This document shows positions 33,250 through 61,766 of a DNA stretch of 64,000 nucleotides, one piece after another. Source of the DNA: Hormiphora californensis (Eukaryota > Ctenophora > Tentaculata > Cydippida > Pleurobrachiidae); contig CM035353.1 in assembly GCA_020137815.1 (NCBI GenBank), positions 6,133,597-6,197,596 of the forward strand. The letters run 5' to 3'. Both the position numbers and the translations under genes were made by a program. Under the pieces are notes generated by a model that saw only the letters and a program-made list of their open reading frames with translations, was not told where the DNA came from and did no database searches. Each line of letters starts with the position of its first letter. Position 1 is the stretch's first letter.

Positions 33250-33440
33250 CTTCCATTACTGTTATTGCGGATTGCCATCCCGTTCAACGTTCTCGCATCT
33301 TTCGAAATCTCATTCTCCTCGATGCCCTCCAGGTCAATATCACGTAGTCTCTGCACTGCAGGTACTAAAATGTCTTTTTGAAATCCAGGTTCATCAATAT
33401 ACCTCATTCTCTTCTTCATCTCCTTCGTGGTATCCCGTGC
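33250..33440 (-). CDS. Unrecognised exon upstream of the coiled-coil exon
   Basis: Acceptor ctggatttggacccag, donor GGAAG|GTAATT. Reads ARDTTKEMKKRMRYIDEPGF then DILVPAVQRLRDIDLEGIEE. The splice phase at its end does not match the coiled-coil exon directly, so another exon must lie between or they belong to different genes. Confidence 0.45.
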
Positions 33441-33660
33441 CTGGGTCCAAATCCAGTGTACTGTCCTAGTCATTATCAATAATTATTGATGAGTTCCCCT
33501 TACGTTAATCGTTTGGCGGTCGCCATCATCGAAATTCACTAGCCCTATTTCTCCATTTTCCTAATCTTCCGAGTCTGAACTGGAAAATTTTTGTACAATC
33601 CGATAGTAAATAGGCCCCTGAACCGCAAAAAAAGTCCCAAGCCCAAATGTTGGTTGGGGG

Positions 33661-34161
33661 AAGTACCCTTAATTGGCGCTAATTGATTCCAGTGTATTTG
33701 TGGTCACCAATTAAACCGTAAATCGCCTTATTAGGAAAGGAGTAGAGGAAAAAAGGAGGCTCAAAATCGGACTAATTACCAGTTTTTGCTCATTTTGAAC
33801 ACCTTTGAAGACAAATAACAGCCAAACGGTTGGAGATAGAGCTTACAAGTCCGACCATAACCCCCCATAACCTGGTCATTGCCTACAAAATGGCACCAAT
33901 GAAAAGTCTCTAAACCATTCCCAAGTGGCTATAGCCATATTCAACCAAAAACGGCTATGTGCAGATCTTATTATCCAATTAACGAGATGAGATAGGGACT
34001 TAATTCCATCATCTACACAGTACACCCACTAATTCGAGGACGCTGAACATTTTAGTGCCCTCCTTTTTTCCTCTACTCCTATCCTAAGGCAATTTACGGT
34101 TTAATTGATGACCACAAATACACTGAAATCAATTAGGACCAATTAAGGGTAGTGGGTACTT
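33661..34161. mobile_element. ~500-bp element with ~100-bp inverted arms
   Basis: Left arm agtacccttaattggcgcta ... aggaaaaaaggagg and right arm cctccttttttcctctactc ... ccaattaagggtagtgggta are complementary with scattered mismatches. No coding sequence. Termini resemble aagtacccttaattgg. Confidence 0.7.
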
Positions 34162-34169
34162 GGATGGGA

Positions 34170-35890
34170 ATATATTGGAGCTATCCAATGTCACATCTTC
34201 TTCTTCTTGTCACTAATTGTTGCTGAGAAGTACAGAATTCGATAGGCTGGGGCTCGGTAAGTAGTACTTACTAAGTACATTCTAAAACCAAGAAGGTGTA
34301 TCATAGTATAACAAGTGGCAGGGGGAATGAGGTGGAGGTGGTCTACAGAAACAGGTGGCAGGGTATGTCAAGTGGGGGGAGCTGCCAGTGGTTTTCATGT
34401 CCTCATCCAACACAACCAATGGAATCTCTTGTGCATGGCGGTGTTATATTATTATTTTATTATGTTCAATCTAACAGTGACACTTCTGGAACCAGAAGAA
34501 AATTCTGTTAGGATTATCGCAGAGATTTTTGCTTGCAGAGCTCTATTATTGCAGCTCTTGCACCCGCAGAAGCTTCCGCATTCCGGCTTGATTGTTGGGT
34601 TTTCATATTGTTGTATCCATAGCTCAGCTCCATTTTCCCGTTTCTTTAAAATATTATTGGATAGTGATCCGTTTTCTAGTTACATATATGAGAGGCCGTG
34701 GAAATTGCGACACCGTTCAATCTTCACTTGTTATTGTGTCTCCTTTGTCCATGCACTCCAGTTCTTCTATTTCAATCCACTGGATGGTCTGGTACGTTCA
34801 TTTTTCGGTGTCTTGGTGCAAGCCAAGACCGTCGGGGTGACCCGGGATCCCCAAATACCGGATGACAAGGCACACAACACATGTGCTTATAAAGCATCCT
34901 CTCCCTTCGTAAGGTCATTACAGTGATAACATTTGTCCGTCGATAATCCCTTTACTTTTTATAAAATTTTCTTGGCTCCAATAGACAGAGCAGGGGGATT
35001 GTGTTTCCAATGATTACCGACACCACATCTCTGTCTGTGAATGCAGGTTTCTGCACGGTCGGACTATAGCCAGCTGGATATTGTCCATAACAAAAAGTAA
35101 CTGGTTCCTGGTTTCCTCCACCCGGCCAATGAGCGCTGTGTTGTCCTGCCATGCTGCCGAGTATCTCTTGAGCATGGAATGAGCGCTGTTTCTGGTTTCA
35201 CGTGAAATTACGATACACGCTCTTTGATAATGGACAATGGCGTGGTTCATACGGAGTGGCCTCCGAATCTTGGGCTACTAGGTGGTTCTGAGATGAGTGC
35301 AATTTTTAGTTGGGTCTATCTCTTATCGTACTTCCGTTGCCCGTTGTATTGTTCATACTATTATTTTCTATTTCATAAAAAAACCGGGGGGCGGGGGGCG
35401 GTGCAACAGCACAAGTTGCCCGTTGCCGGTGCCTCCATCAGCAAAATGAAGATGAAACACAAGAAATTCACCAGGAGGATGAATATTGAAACATCCCTTG
35501 GTGTAGTGAGATGAAGAAATTACTCCGGGAAACGGCACTAATTATATTATGATTTAATTATTCCATTTGGTTATCTAAAATTTATATAATAAATTGAGAC
35601 ATATCAACATTTTGAGCTTAGTGTCCTCTACTCGACTACTCCCCCCCCCCCACTATTATACCCCCTTTCCTTCTTATCCTTACTTCCTAACCCACCCTCT
35701 GCCAAGTGCCAGACTAACTCTTCTTCCCCTTTAAAATATAGCCGCTATGAAATTCTGAATTGTCACCGGAGAGGAGCACTGGTACTGTGACTTATATCGA
35801 GATGGGCAGTATGTCAATGTGAGTCATATAACCAGAATTGAACCAAGGAAAATCCCCCTCCCCCATTATTTTGGATGTTCAGTTTGCTAA
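34170..35890. other. No gene confidently recognised
   Basis: A 203-codon + frame (34,315-34,926) has no recognisable domain and atypical composition. Two minus-strand stretches look more coding-like: 34,730-34,800 (YQTIQWIEIEELECMDKGD, then stop) and 35,014-35,250 (ACIVISRETRNSAHSMLKRY...). I cannot link them. Confidence 0.3.
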
Positions 35891-35892
35891 TA

Positions 35893-36674
35893 CAGTCGGA
35901 CCCCGATTTAACGGCCCCCGATTTAGCGGCACCCCGATTTAACGGCAGGATAAATTTCCCCCAAAAAATTTTTGAAATTTTTTTAAAATTTAAAAAAAAA
36001 TTTTCAAAGGTATATCAACCATGTCCGAATCGTGTTTCGAATCAGTGCATCTTATCGCATGTCCTGTCGCTAATTAGACGGTTCGAAACGAACAGATATG
36101 TGATCCACATGAATTTTAACCCATCGAATTTTAACTGGCCCCATGGGGATCACGTATCGGTTCGTTTCGAACCGTCTAATTAGCGACAGGACGTGCGATA
36201 AGATGCACTGATTCGAAACACAATTCAGACGTGGTTGATTACCTTTGAAAAATTTTCATAACTTTTTTTTGCAAAATTTTACAGAATGATTGTCAATGCT
36301 TTGATCGGTGCTCCCCATGAATTTTTAGAGAAAAAGATATTTTGAAATTCGAATTCTTCCTCACCCCGCTTAAAGTGCCCCCGATTCGACATGGTATCAC
36401 GTATCGGTTCGTTTCCCACTAAATCGGGGGCCCCTAAATCGGGGTCCGACTGTATTTTTATAAATTTTTTTGAATTCTTTTCTTTTTCTAACCAGAAATG
36501 ATCATGTAATCAATACATGGACATTGCATTTAACACTTAGGTGTTTTAGTATAGCATTTTGAACAAAAATAGGGTTTTATGGGCCAAATATGCTCTACCC
36601 CGATTTAACGGACACCCCGATTTAACGGACAAAACCCTTTCCCCCGAGGGTGCCGTTAAATCGGGGTCCGACTG
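35893..36674. mobile_element. Composite pogo/Tigger-like MITE, copy 3
   Basis: Flanked by TA. Left CAGTCGGACCCCGATTTAAC and right end complementary. An extra internal right-hand end (gggtccgactgta) at 36,440-36,454 and a second half-element at 36,597-36,674 suggest two copies fused or one inserted in another. Inside 36,000-36,250 lies a further ~110-bp-arm inverted repeat (ggttcgaaacgaac / gttcgtttcgaacc). Confidence 0.7.
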
Positions 36675-36717
36675 TATCAGCTAACTCCCGAACTCCCTCT
36701 ATCTCTCCAGGCAGTTG

Positions 36718-36901
36718 ATGGTGCGGCGTTTCTGCAGTACCCCTGTGTGTGGTGGCACACTACGATCACTCTCTATCCGACCAACATTGTACCCTTGTAC
36801 CGTTAAACGTGACCCGACATTGGTTGGATCAGTATGTTACAAATCTACTTCACCATCACCTGTTAAACCAACAACATCCTATCTACCTGCATTCTCTTTA
36901 G
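36718..36901 (+). CDS. TMEM69 exon 1
   Basis: Starts at ATG 36,718, four bases after an acceptor-like atctctccag|gcagttg, so a 5' untranslated exon probably lies upstream. Ends TTTAG|GTACCC (phase 1). Confidence 0.8.
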
Positions 36902-39900
36902 GTACCCGGCTCTATCTCCAATTATTATCTTAGACACTATAGGGTACTATCCGCTAGTACTTTGTAACCCCCCTCCCTATAGGTCTAAGTGGATTGATAC
37001 CATTCTACGCCCCGCCCCTGTACATGGTGTACAACAACTATACATACTGTTTGGATGGGGAGGCGATGCACCTTGCCTACGCGGCAACAATCCTCTCATT
37101 TATAGGTAATACCGGGTCATGGAGTTCGAGTTATAATAATAATTGTAAAAGTTAGAGTGCTGAGTGGACAGTGAAATCCTCAACATCTTAGATTTTAAGT
37201 TCTCCCGCCTCCCCATACTCTTAGTACTGTCTTCTCTCTACCATTTTCCCGGGTGAATTATTCTTGTTACCCTCCGTTTAAACTATTGAACCATGTAAAC
37301 ACTCTTCTCATTCCAGGTAGCCCCTGGTTACCCACTCTCTAACTCTAGCTCCTATCAGGTGGGGTGAGATGGGGTCTAACTCTAGCCCCTGGTTACCCAC
37401 CTCTCTAACTCTAGCCCCTGGCTACCCTCCCCCTCTAACTCTAGCCCCTATCAGGTGGGGTGAGATGGGGTCTAACTCTAGCCCCTGGTTACCCACCCTC
37501 TAACTCTAGCTCCTATCAGGTGGTGTGAGATGGGGTCTAACTCTAGCTCCTGGTTACCCACCCTCTAACTCTAGCCCCTATCAGGTGGGGTGAGATGGGG
37601 TCTAACTCTAGCCCCTGGTTACCCCCTCTAACTCTAGCCCCTATCAGGTGGGGTGAGATGGGGTCTAACTCTAGCCCCTGGTTACCCACCCTCTAACTCT
37701 AGCTCCTATCAGGTGGGGTGAGATGGGGTCTAACTCTAGCCCCTGGTTACCCACCCTCTAACTCTAGCTCCTATTAGGTGGGGTGAGATGGGGTCTAACT
37801 CTAGCTCCTGGTTACCCACCTCTCTAACTCTAGCTCCTATCAGGTGGGGTGAGATGGGGTCTAACTCTAGCCCCTGGTTACCCCCCCTCTAACTCTAGCT
37901 CCTATCAGGTGGGGTGAGATGGGGTCTAACTCTAGCCCCTGGTTACCCACCCTCTAACTCTAGCTCCTATCAGGTGGGGTGAGATGGGGTCTAACTTTAG
38001 CCCCTATCAGGTGGTGTGAGATGGGGTCTAACTCTAGCCCCTGGTTACCCACCCTCTAACTCTAGCTCCTATCAGGTGGGGTGAGATGGGGTCTAACTCT
38101 AGCCCCTGGTTACCCCCCTCTCTAACTCTAGCTCCTATCAGGTGGGGTGAGATGGGGTCTAACTCTAGCCCCTGGTCACCCCCCTCTCTAACTCTAGCTC
38201 CTATCAGGTGGGGTGAGATGGGGTCTAACTCTAGCCCCTGGTTACCCACCCTCTAACTCTAGCCCCTGGTTACCCCCCCCCCCCCCCTCTAACTCTAGCT
38301 CCTATCAGGTGGGGTGAGATGGGGTCTAACTCTAGCCCCTGGTTACCCCCCCCTCTAACTCTAGCTCCTATCAGGTGGGGTGAGATGGGGTCTAACTCTA
38401 GCCCCTGGTTACCCCCCCTCTAACTCTAGCTCCTATCAGGTGGGGTGAGATGGGGTCTTACTCTAGCCCCTGGTCACCCCCCCCTCTAACTCTAGCTCCT
38501 ATCAGGTGGGGTGAGATGGGGTCTAACTCTAGCCCCTGGTTACCCACCCTCTAACTCTAGCCCCTGGTTACCCCCCCCCCTCTAACTCTAGCTCCTATCA
38601 GGTGGGGTGAGATGGGGTCTAACTCTAGCCCCTGGTTACCCACCCTCTAACTCTAGCCCCTGGTTACCCCCCCCCCCCTCTAACTCTAGCTCCTATCAGG
38701 TGGGGTGAGATGGGGTCTAACTCTAGCCCCTGGTTACCCCCCCTCTAACTCTAGCTCCTATCAGGTGGGGTGAGATGGGGTCTAACTCTAGCCCCTGGTT
38801 AACCACCCTCTAACTCTAGCTCCTATCAGGTGGGGTGAGATGGGGTCTAACTCTAGCTCCTGGTTACCCACCCTCTAACTCTAGCTCCTATCAGGTGGGG
38901 TGAGATGGGGTCTAACTCTAGCCCCTGGTTACCCACCCTCTAACTCTAGCTCCTATCAGGTGGTGTGAGATGGGGTCTAACTCTAGCTCCTGGTTACCCA
39001 CCCTCTAACTCTAGCTCCTATCAGGTGGGGTGAGATGGGGTCTAACTCTAGCCCCTGGTTACCCACCCTCTAACTCTAGCTCCTATCAGGTGGGGTGAGA
39101 TGGGGTCTAACTCTAGCCCCTGGTTACCACCCCCCTCTAACTCTAGCTCCTATCAGGTGGGGTGAGATGGGGTCTAACTCTAGCTCCTGGTTACCCACTC
39201 TCTAACTCTAGCTCCTATCAGGTGGGGTGAGATGGGGTCTAACTCTAGCCCCTGGTTACCCCCCCTCTAACTCTAGCTCCTATCAGGTGGGGTGAGATGG
39301 GGTCTAACTCTAGCCCCTGGTTACCCCCCCCCTCTAACTCTAGCTCCTATCAGGTGGGGTGAGATGGGGTCTAACTCTAGCTCCTGGTTACCCACCCTCT
39401 AACTCTAGCTCCTATCAGGTGGTGTGAGATGGGGTCTAACTCTAGCCCCTGGTTACCCACCCTCTAACTCTAGCTCTTATTAGGTGGGGTGAGATGGGGT
39501 CTAACTCTAGCCCCTGGTTCCCCACCCTCTAACTCTAGCTCTTATTAGGTGGGGTGAGATGGGGTCTAACTCTAGCCCCTGGTTACCCACCCTCTAACTC
39601 TAGCTCCCATCAGGTGGTGTGAGATGGGGTCTAACTCTAGCCCCTGGTTACCCACCCTCTAACTCTAGCTCCTATCAGGTGGGGTGAGATGGGGTCTTAC
39701 TCTAGCCCCTGGTTACCCACCCTCTAACTCTAGCTCCCATCAGGTGGGGTGAGATGGGGTCTTACTCTAGCCCCTGGTTACCCACCCTCTAACTCTAGCT
39801 CCTATCAGGTGGGGTGAGATGGGGTCTTACTCTAGCCCCTGGTTACCCACCCTCTAACTCTAGCTCCTATCAGGTGGGGTGAGATGGGGTCTAACTCTAG

Positions 39901-42900
39901 CCCCTGATTACCCCCCTCTAACTCTAGCTCCTATCAGGTGGGGTGAGATGGGGTCTAACTCTAGCCCCTGGTTACCCACCCTCTAACTCTAGCTCCTATC
40001 AGGTGGGGTGAGATGGGGTCTAACTCTAGCCCCTGGTTACCCCCCCCCCTCTAACTCTAGCTCCCATCAGGTGGGGTGAGATGGGGTCTTACTCTAGCCC
40101 CTGGTTACCCACCCTCTAACTCTAGCTCCTATCAGGTGGGGTGAGATGGGGTCTAACTCTAGCCCCTGGTTAACCACCCTCTAACTCTAGCTCCTATCAG
40201 GTGGGGTGAGATGGGGTCTAACTCTAGCCCCTGGTTACCCCCCCTCTAACTCTAGCTCCTATCAGGTGGTGTGAGATGGGGTCTAACTCTAGCCCCTGGT
40301 TACCCACCTCTAACTCTAGCCCCTGGTTACCCACCCTCTAACTCTAGCTCCTATCAGGTGGGGTGAGATGGGGTCTAACTCTAGCCCCTGGTTACCCACC
40401 CTCTAACTCTAGCTCTTATTAGGTGGGGTGAGATGGGGTCTAACTCTAGCCCCTGGTTACCCACCCCTCTAACTCTAACTCCTATCAGGTGGGGTTGTTG
40501 TTTGTGCCTCCCACTTCCAATCCCACGGCTGCTTCATGGTCCAGCGTGACCAGATCATCAACCCGAAGGTGAGATCAAGATTCATAGATATGTATCCCAG
40601 ATCGGTCAGCTTTCGTTTCCTGAGGTCACAACACACACAAGGTGTCGTTTCCCCAGGAGGCGGAGCTTCCTTCTCCATGACCTCTGGATCATAAAGCATG
40701 TTGCTGTGGTTTTGCACCCGTACTTTATTGTACAGGTCTTGGGTTTCACTCATAACGGTGGTTCCCTTTATAAGAGATGTAGCTTTGGACAGGATGAAAG
40801 CGGCCTTTGGACAGAGGTTACTTTCATTTTTGCGTACTTACCCTCTGGTTTAACGAACCAGTACATCCCGTTTGGGTTAACGGGCAGGGGTTTTGGCCCC
40901 TGTGGGTATTACGTCCCCTCCGATCTTGTTTTGTTTGTTGAGCCCCTTTCCTCCCCATCTTAGCGGAATCGGTTGCTTCTCTTTATTAGTTTTGCGAGTT
41001 TGTTTAGGTTAAAGTGTCTCGTTTCAGATTTGTATGATTTTTCTCTTATTGTTTACTCACAATAAGAGGCGTCCGAGTTTATGTTTTGCCTCATCGAGGT
41101 CCGGGCAAAACATGAGGACATGTTCTGAGTTCTCTTTTACCTTACACGGTGTGCAATTTGGGTCGATTTTGTTGTCTTTGATTTGTTGGGCTGATGCCAG
41201 CTTGTTTGTCCTGATATGGCTTGTGTTAGTTGTCTTAGGCTTTTTGTCTTTATCATGTTGTACTGTTTGTATAGTTTTGGTAGTACTGCTGTAGTGAAAA
41301 CGTTATACTTTTTCGTTTGTATTTCTTTTAAGATAGTTTTATTTAAGTGTATCGAGATGATAGGTTACTAGTCATTTAATAGTTTAAATTTGATATGTCT
41401 GGTCGTCACTCCATTCAAGAGAGGTATGCGTAGTAACTCCCCGAATGACGTGGGCTACGAAAGAAGTACCATGATGGTTTTTCTCCTACTCAGTCTGGAA
41501 TTTTGCTGAGTAGTGGTCCCAGATATCCCTTTATCCTGACCCAAGGCTGGGCAGCCAAGTCTGGGCGGTCAGGAGGGTGGTATGCCACCAGCTTGGAATT
41601 CCCTTTATCCTGACCCAAGGCTGGGAGGTCAGGAGGGTGGTATGCCACCAGCTTGGATATCCCTTTATCCTGACCCAAGGCTGGGAGGTCAGGAGGGTGA
41701 TGTGCCATCTTCTGTTTCTCCCACCCTTTGCCTGATGGGCTTTAATGGCAAAGGACGGGTTTTGGCCGGTATTTAGCCAGTCTACTTTGGCCCAGTGCAC
41801 AAGGCTGGGGAGATGGTGTAATACCGGCCGGGGGTATCTCTAGTCAGAGAGAGATGAGTCATGAGCGGATTAGAGAAAGGAAAAGAGAAAAACACACCAT
41901 CCAAGGAGGGCAGCTCTGTTTCCTTGGAGTGGTATGTGAGATGCTCCAGGCAGTTCAAGAGCTTCATGGTTTACCCCGGGGTATGCCGGGTCACCCCTGA
42001 AGATTCCCTGTCTGGTCTGTAGGACACTATTGCTATCTAAAATAATAGACATTAGCCGCGGCCTGCATCTCAAGGGCGTGGGAAGGAATCTCACCATCCT
42101 ATCAGGTGGGGTGAGATGGGGTCTAACTCTAGCCCCTGGTCAGCCCCCTCTAACTCTACCTCCTATCAGGTGGGGTGAGATGGGGTCTAACTCTAGCCCC
42201 TGGTTACCCACCCTCTAACTCTAGCTCCTATCAGGTGGGGTGAGATGGGGTCTAACTCTAGCCCCTGCTTACCCCCCTCTAACTCTAGCTCCTATCAGGT
42301 GGGGTGAGATGGGGTCTAACTCTAGCCCCTGGTTACCCACCCTCTAACTCTAGCTCCTATCAGGTGGGGTGAGATGGGGTCTAACTCTAGCCCCTGGTTA
42401 CCCCCCCCCTCTAACTCTAGCTCCCATCAGGTGGGGTGAGATGGGGTCTTACTCTAGCCCCTGGTTACCCACCCTCTAACTCTAGCTCCTATCAGGTGGG
42501 GTAAGATGGGGTCTAACTCTAGCCCCTGATTACCCCCCTCTAACTCTAGCTCCTATCAGGTGGTGTGAGATGGGGTCTAACTCTAGCCCCTGGTTACCCC
42601 CCTCTAACTCTAGCTCCTATCAGGTGGGGTGAGATGGGGTCTAACTCTAGCCCCTGCTTACCCCCCTCTAACTCTAGCCCCTGGTTAGCCACCCCCTCTC
42701 TAACACTTCTCATTCCAGGTGGGGTGAGATGGGGTCTAACTCTAGCCCCTGGTTACCCCCCTCTAACTCTAGCTCCTATCAGGTGGGGTGAGATGGGGTC
42801 TAACTCTATCGCCGGGATCTGGTCAGCCACCTGATTGGAAAAACCTGAGCTACAGTGTGACACCATCCCTTTTAGCCTGGTCCGGGCTCCTAATACAGGC

Positions 42901-43382
42901 ACCCCTTGGGTAAGTGGCATGTTCTAGTTGACTATATTATATGAATCGCCATGTCAATATATACATATGATAAATGGCGGTTAATTTATAGGTGACGATA
43001 ACACCATGGTGGTTGATACTTGATAGATATTATATTGTCAGCTGCCCTGACAGTAACATCATAGCGCCGCATCGGTGCGCAGGGGACATTCTTTTAGTTT
43101 TGAAAATCAAAGTCATTTGATAGACAACTATATTCAAATGATCTCTCCTGCAGGTATATACCAGTTACAGGTGGCCTCCTCCTGGCCGGTACTGTCGACC
43201 TCCTATGGACGGGATACCCAGCTTGGTTCAAAGTCCTCCGTCTCATCCTATCAGCAGGGGCTCTATCCAGTATCGGTATACTACTGTGGGTCAAGCAGAT
43301 GGAGGAGAGTGATTTGGGGGTTAAACAGCAGATCAGGGATTATAGGGCGAAATGGGTGGCTTGGAGAGACAGTGAACCGTGA
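36718..43382 (+). CDS. TMEM69 (DUF3429) gene, four coding exons
   Basis: Coding exons at 36,718-36,901, 36,983-37,105, 42,783-42,909 and 43,154-43,382 join in phase to a 220-residue protein. Exon 1 gives a Ser/Thr/Arg-rich leader (MVRRFCSTPVCGGTLRSLS), consistent with a mitochondrial presequence. Exon 2 gives LSGLIPFYAPPLYMVYN and HLAYAATILSFIG. Exon 3 gives GVRWGLTLSPGSGQPPDW and SVTPSLLAWSGLLIQ. Exon 4 gives TGGLLLAGTVDLLWTGYPAW and a membrane helix before a basic tail. The G-L-I-P-F-x-A-P-P, SF(I/L)GG(V/I)RWG and PxWF signatures are those of the TMEM69/DUF3429 membrane protein family. Length is close to vertebrate TMEM69. Intron 2 is 5.7 kb, almost entirely a satellite derived from the exon 3 boundary. 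Confidence 0.88.
36983..37105 (+). CDS. TMEM69 exon 2
   Basis: Acceptor ccccctccctatag, donor ATAG|GTAATA. Encodes the first membrane helix and the second helix up to SFIG. Confidence 0.88.
37320..40491 (+). repeat. 65-bp satellite built on the TMEM69 exon 3 acceptor, left block
   Basis: The unit is gtggggtgagatggggtcta + actctagcccctggttaccc + accctctaactctagctcctatcag, with small variants in the C-tract. Each unit holds a branch-like ctctaac, a pyrimidine-rich stretch, CAG, and the first ~30 bases of TMEM69 exon 3 (reading GGVRWGLTL). By length there are roughly 45-50 units. The array begins with cttctcattccag, which also precedes a unit at 42,705-42,718. Confidence 0.9.
40492..42095 (-). 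mobile_element. LINE-like insertion splitting the satellite
   Basis: A 1.6-kb block free of the 65-bp repeat interrupts the array between units. Read on the minus strand it contains HIRTNKLASAQQIKDNKI then CTPCKVKENSEHVLMFCPDL (41,057-41,222). That C-x2-C...E-x-x-H-x-L-x-x-CP pattern after a GHI(R)-like block is seen at the C-terminus of many non-LTR retrotransposon proteins. The plus-strand left edge begins ttgttgttt, which would be a (CAA)n-like 3' tail for a minus-strand LINE. No reverse transcriptase motif was found, so it would be heavily truncated. Confidence 0.5.
41524..41706. repeat. Three-copy 60-bp minisatellite
   Basis: The unit includes ccctttatcctgacccaagg, ctgggaggtcaggagggtgg and tatgccaccagcttgga. 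Three copies lie in tandem inside the insertion. Confidence 0.85.
42096..42782 (+). repeat. 65-bp satellite, right block
   Basis: About ten more units of the same satellite. The last one runs directly into the functional exon 3 at 42,783. Confidence 0.9.
42783..42909 (+). CDS. TMEM69 exon 3
   Basis: The only unit whose sequence continues past ctaactcta into tcgccgggatctggtcagcc, giving the conserved protein. Acceptor ctcctatcag, donor TTGG|GTAAGT. The same 10-base acceptor precedes every satellite unit. Confidence 0.88.
43154..43382 (+). CDS. TMEM69 exon 4 (terminal)
   Basis: Acceptor gatctctcctgcag. Encodes two hydrophobic helices (LLLAGTVDLLW; LRLILSAGALSSIGILLWV) and a charged tail ending WRDSEP and TGA. 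Confidence 0.88.
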
Positions 43383-43384
43383 TT

Positions 43385-44976
43385 GTTACCATGGTTACGC
43401 AATCTAGCGAACATTGATTGTGGACTGAGAGTGTGTGCTTTGAGGCGGGAATTTGTTAGCTGATATAATATAATGAGTAAAGTAATGATATTGAAAACTG
43501 TCAAACATACAGAAGAACACTTTGTATACATTTGTAGTGATAATTTATTTGGTACCTTTGAACTCCGTCTTTTTATTTCACCGATTCGATACCTAAATCA
43601 GTCGGCCGTTTCAAACTCAAGCACCTTCTGTTTCACGGGGTTGTTTCTGGCATTGCAAAAATACTAATAATAATGTCAAGATGATGCATTGTATGATTAA
43701 ATAACCGGTTTCTGGTATTGTGAATTGGAATGGTTATTGTTTGCCCGGATAGCACCACGAAACCATCGCTTCAAGTTGTCACAATTTACAGGCACACTTT
43801 GACAGAGGACATCTGTGTAACGCGCTGTGTCATAGATACAGGTAAAAAACACAGAACCGCCGCGCGGTAAGCTGAGCCGCGCAGAAACCGTGGGAATTCA
43901 GCTTCAACCGGATCCCCAGTTCCTGGCTATTTGGTGGTCCACAGTCCAAACCGACCCCGGCTCCAGGAAGACCGGTAAGGATCTGGCGCCGTGAGACAGA
44001 TATTGCTTGAACGGCTCAGTGAACACGCTCGGATTTCTTGAGATGGTCTCTTCACGCTCGATTGGAAATGGAGGAGTGAGAACAGTGGTCCCAAATTGAA
44101 ATAGAAGAAACCCCCGAGATTTTTAGATTCTTGCAAGTTAATTGATCAAAATAAAACAATCATTCTTTTTAAAAACCTAAAATAAATTAGTATCTATACC
44201 AGGAGGCGTTAAAACCACCACTCAATATGACAAAAAGTTTTAACCAGAAAAAACATCCCTACTACACAATCATATCAAACAATGCCTTGATAATGATGTC
44301 TCTCAATCACACATTATGTATAAAAAGAGAGGGGAAAGAAGAGGTGGATCGGTGGAAAACAATTGTCATGACCAACTACACAACTGAACTTTGCAAAAAG
44401 ATACCGGCTTTATGATCAATACTGAAGACCTGAGACCATTCTTGTTCTTCTTTCCTCTCTCTTCCTCTCTCGCTCTTCCTGTCTCTCAGTCTCGAGCCTA
44501 ATAACAAGACTGGAAAAGATTACTCTCTCGCCTAACTAATAATAGTAAAACACAGGGTGTCTCTCATTATCTCAGCCACATCACTTAATTATATCATGCC
44601 AACAATTAAATGGGCTATCTTTTCCCAGTCACAATATTCGACGCCCTCAATTTCAGGGAGTGAGTAACAGATTTCAAAAGAATGATTGACGTTGGAGGGG
44701 GTCAAAACTCTCGCTCTAAAACACAAAATTGTAGTTTTATACTAACCCACGGACATAATAAAAAACTCTCTCTCCTGCTCTCTCTCTCTCACACAAGAAT
44801 CACAGTTTACCCTTGCATTTACAGCTGGGATTCATGAATATATAATAAGATTAATAATTATTTAACAACTAAATCTATTGTCCTATCCCCCTGGGTCAAA
44901 CGTACTGCTGCTGAAAAGGAGAGAGATTGTTATTGGCGGAGTATTATGATAGGAGGTCTCTTCGACCTTATTCAAT
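43385..44976. other. Intergenic, no gene recognised
   Basis: Space between convergent TMEM69 and the LRP-type gene. CT-rich patches at 44,450-44,520 and 44,760-44,800. No coding motif on either strand. Confidence 0.45.
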
Positions 44977-61501
<16,525 letters not shown>

Positions 61502-61551
61502 CTGAAGTAACATAGTTGGGGGTTACATTGGGAGTACAATATATGTACTAC

Positions 61552-61627
61552 CAGTGAGGTACAATCCAACCCAGCGAGGAATGGGACGCCCTGCACCTTC
61601 TTGGACAGAGGGTCGAACCAAGAAGAT
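61552..61627 (-). CDS. Possible further upstream LRP exon
   Basis: Between a weak acceptor (gattgtcataag) and donor CACTG|GTAGTA the frame reads SSWFDPLSKKVQGVPFLAGL then DCTSL, phase-compatible with the exon at 61,501. The pyrimidine tract is poor, so this is uncertain. Confidence 0.35.
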
Positions 61628-61766
61628 CTTATGACAATCCCCTATACTCTATAGAATAAGTTCAAACTACTTTAAATGTACTATCTACTGCAGGGGCCGG
61701 TTGGGTCACAGGTAACCCAGTACTTACCCATTTAACATGTTAATATGACCACCCCCCTCTCTCTAC

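Noticed and set aside
34315-34926. 203-aa + strand open frame
   Set aside because: No domain, no splice or start context, hydrophobic low-complexity composition. Coding character is better on the minus strand in part of it.
35740-35830. Possible upstream exon of TMEM69 (EEHWYCDLYRDGQYVN then GTGAGT)
   Set aside because: No acceptor of quality and no phase link. TMEM69 exon 1 already has a start codon.
38034-42834. Open frames inside the 65-bp satellite on both strands
   Set aside because: Repeat-periodic reading frames. Only the last unit belongs to an exon.
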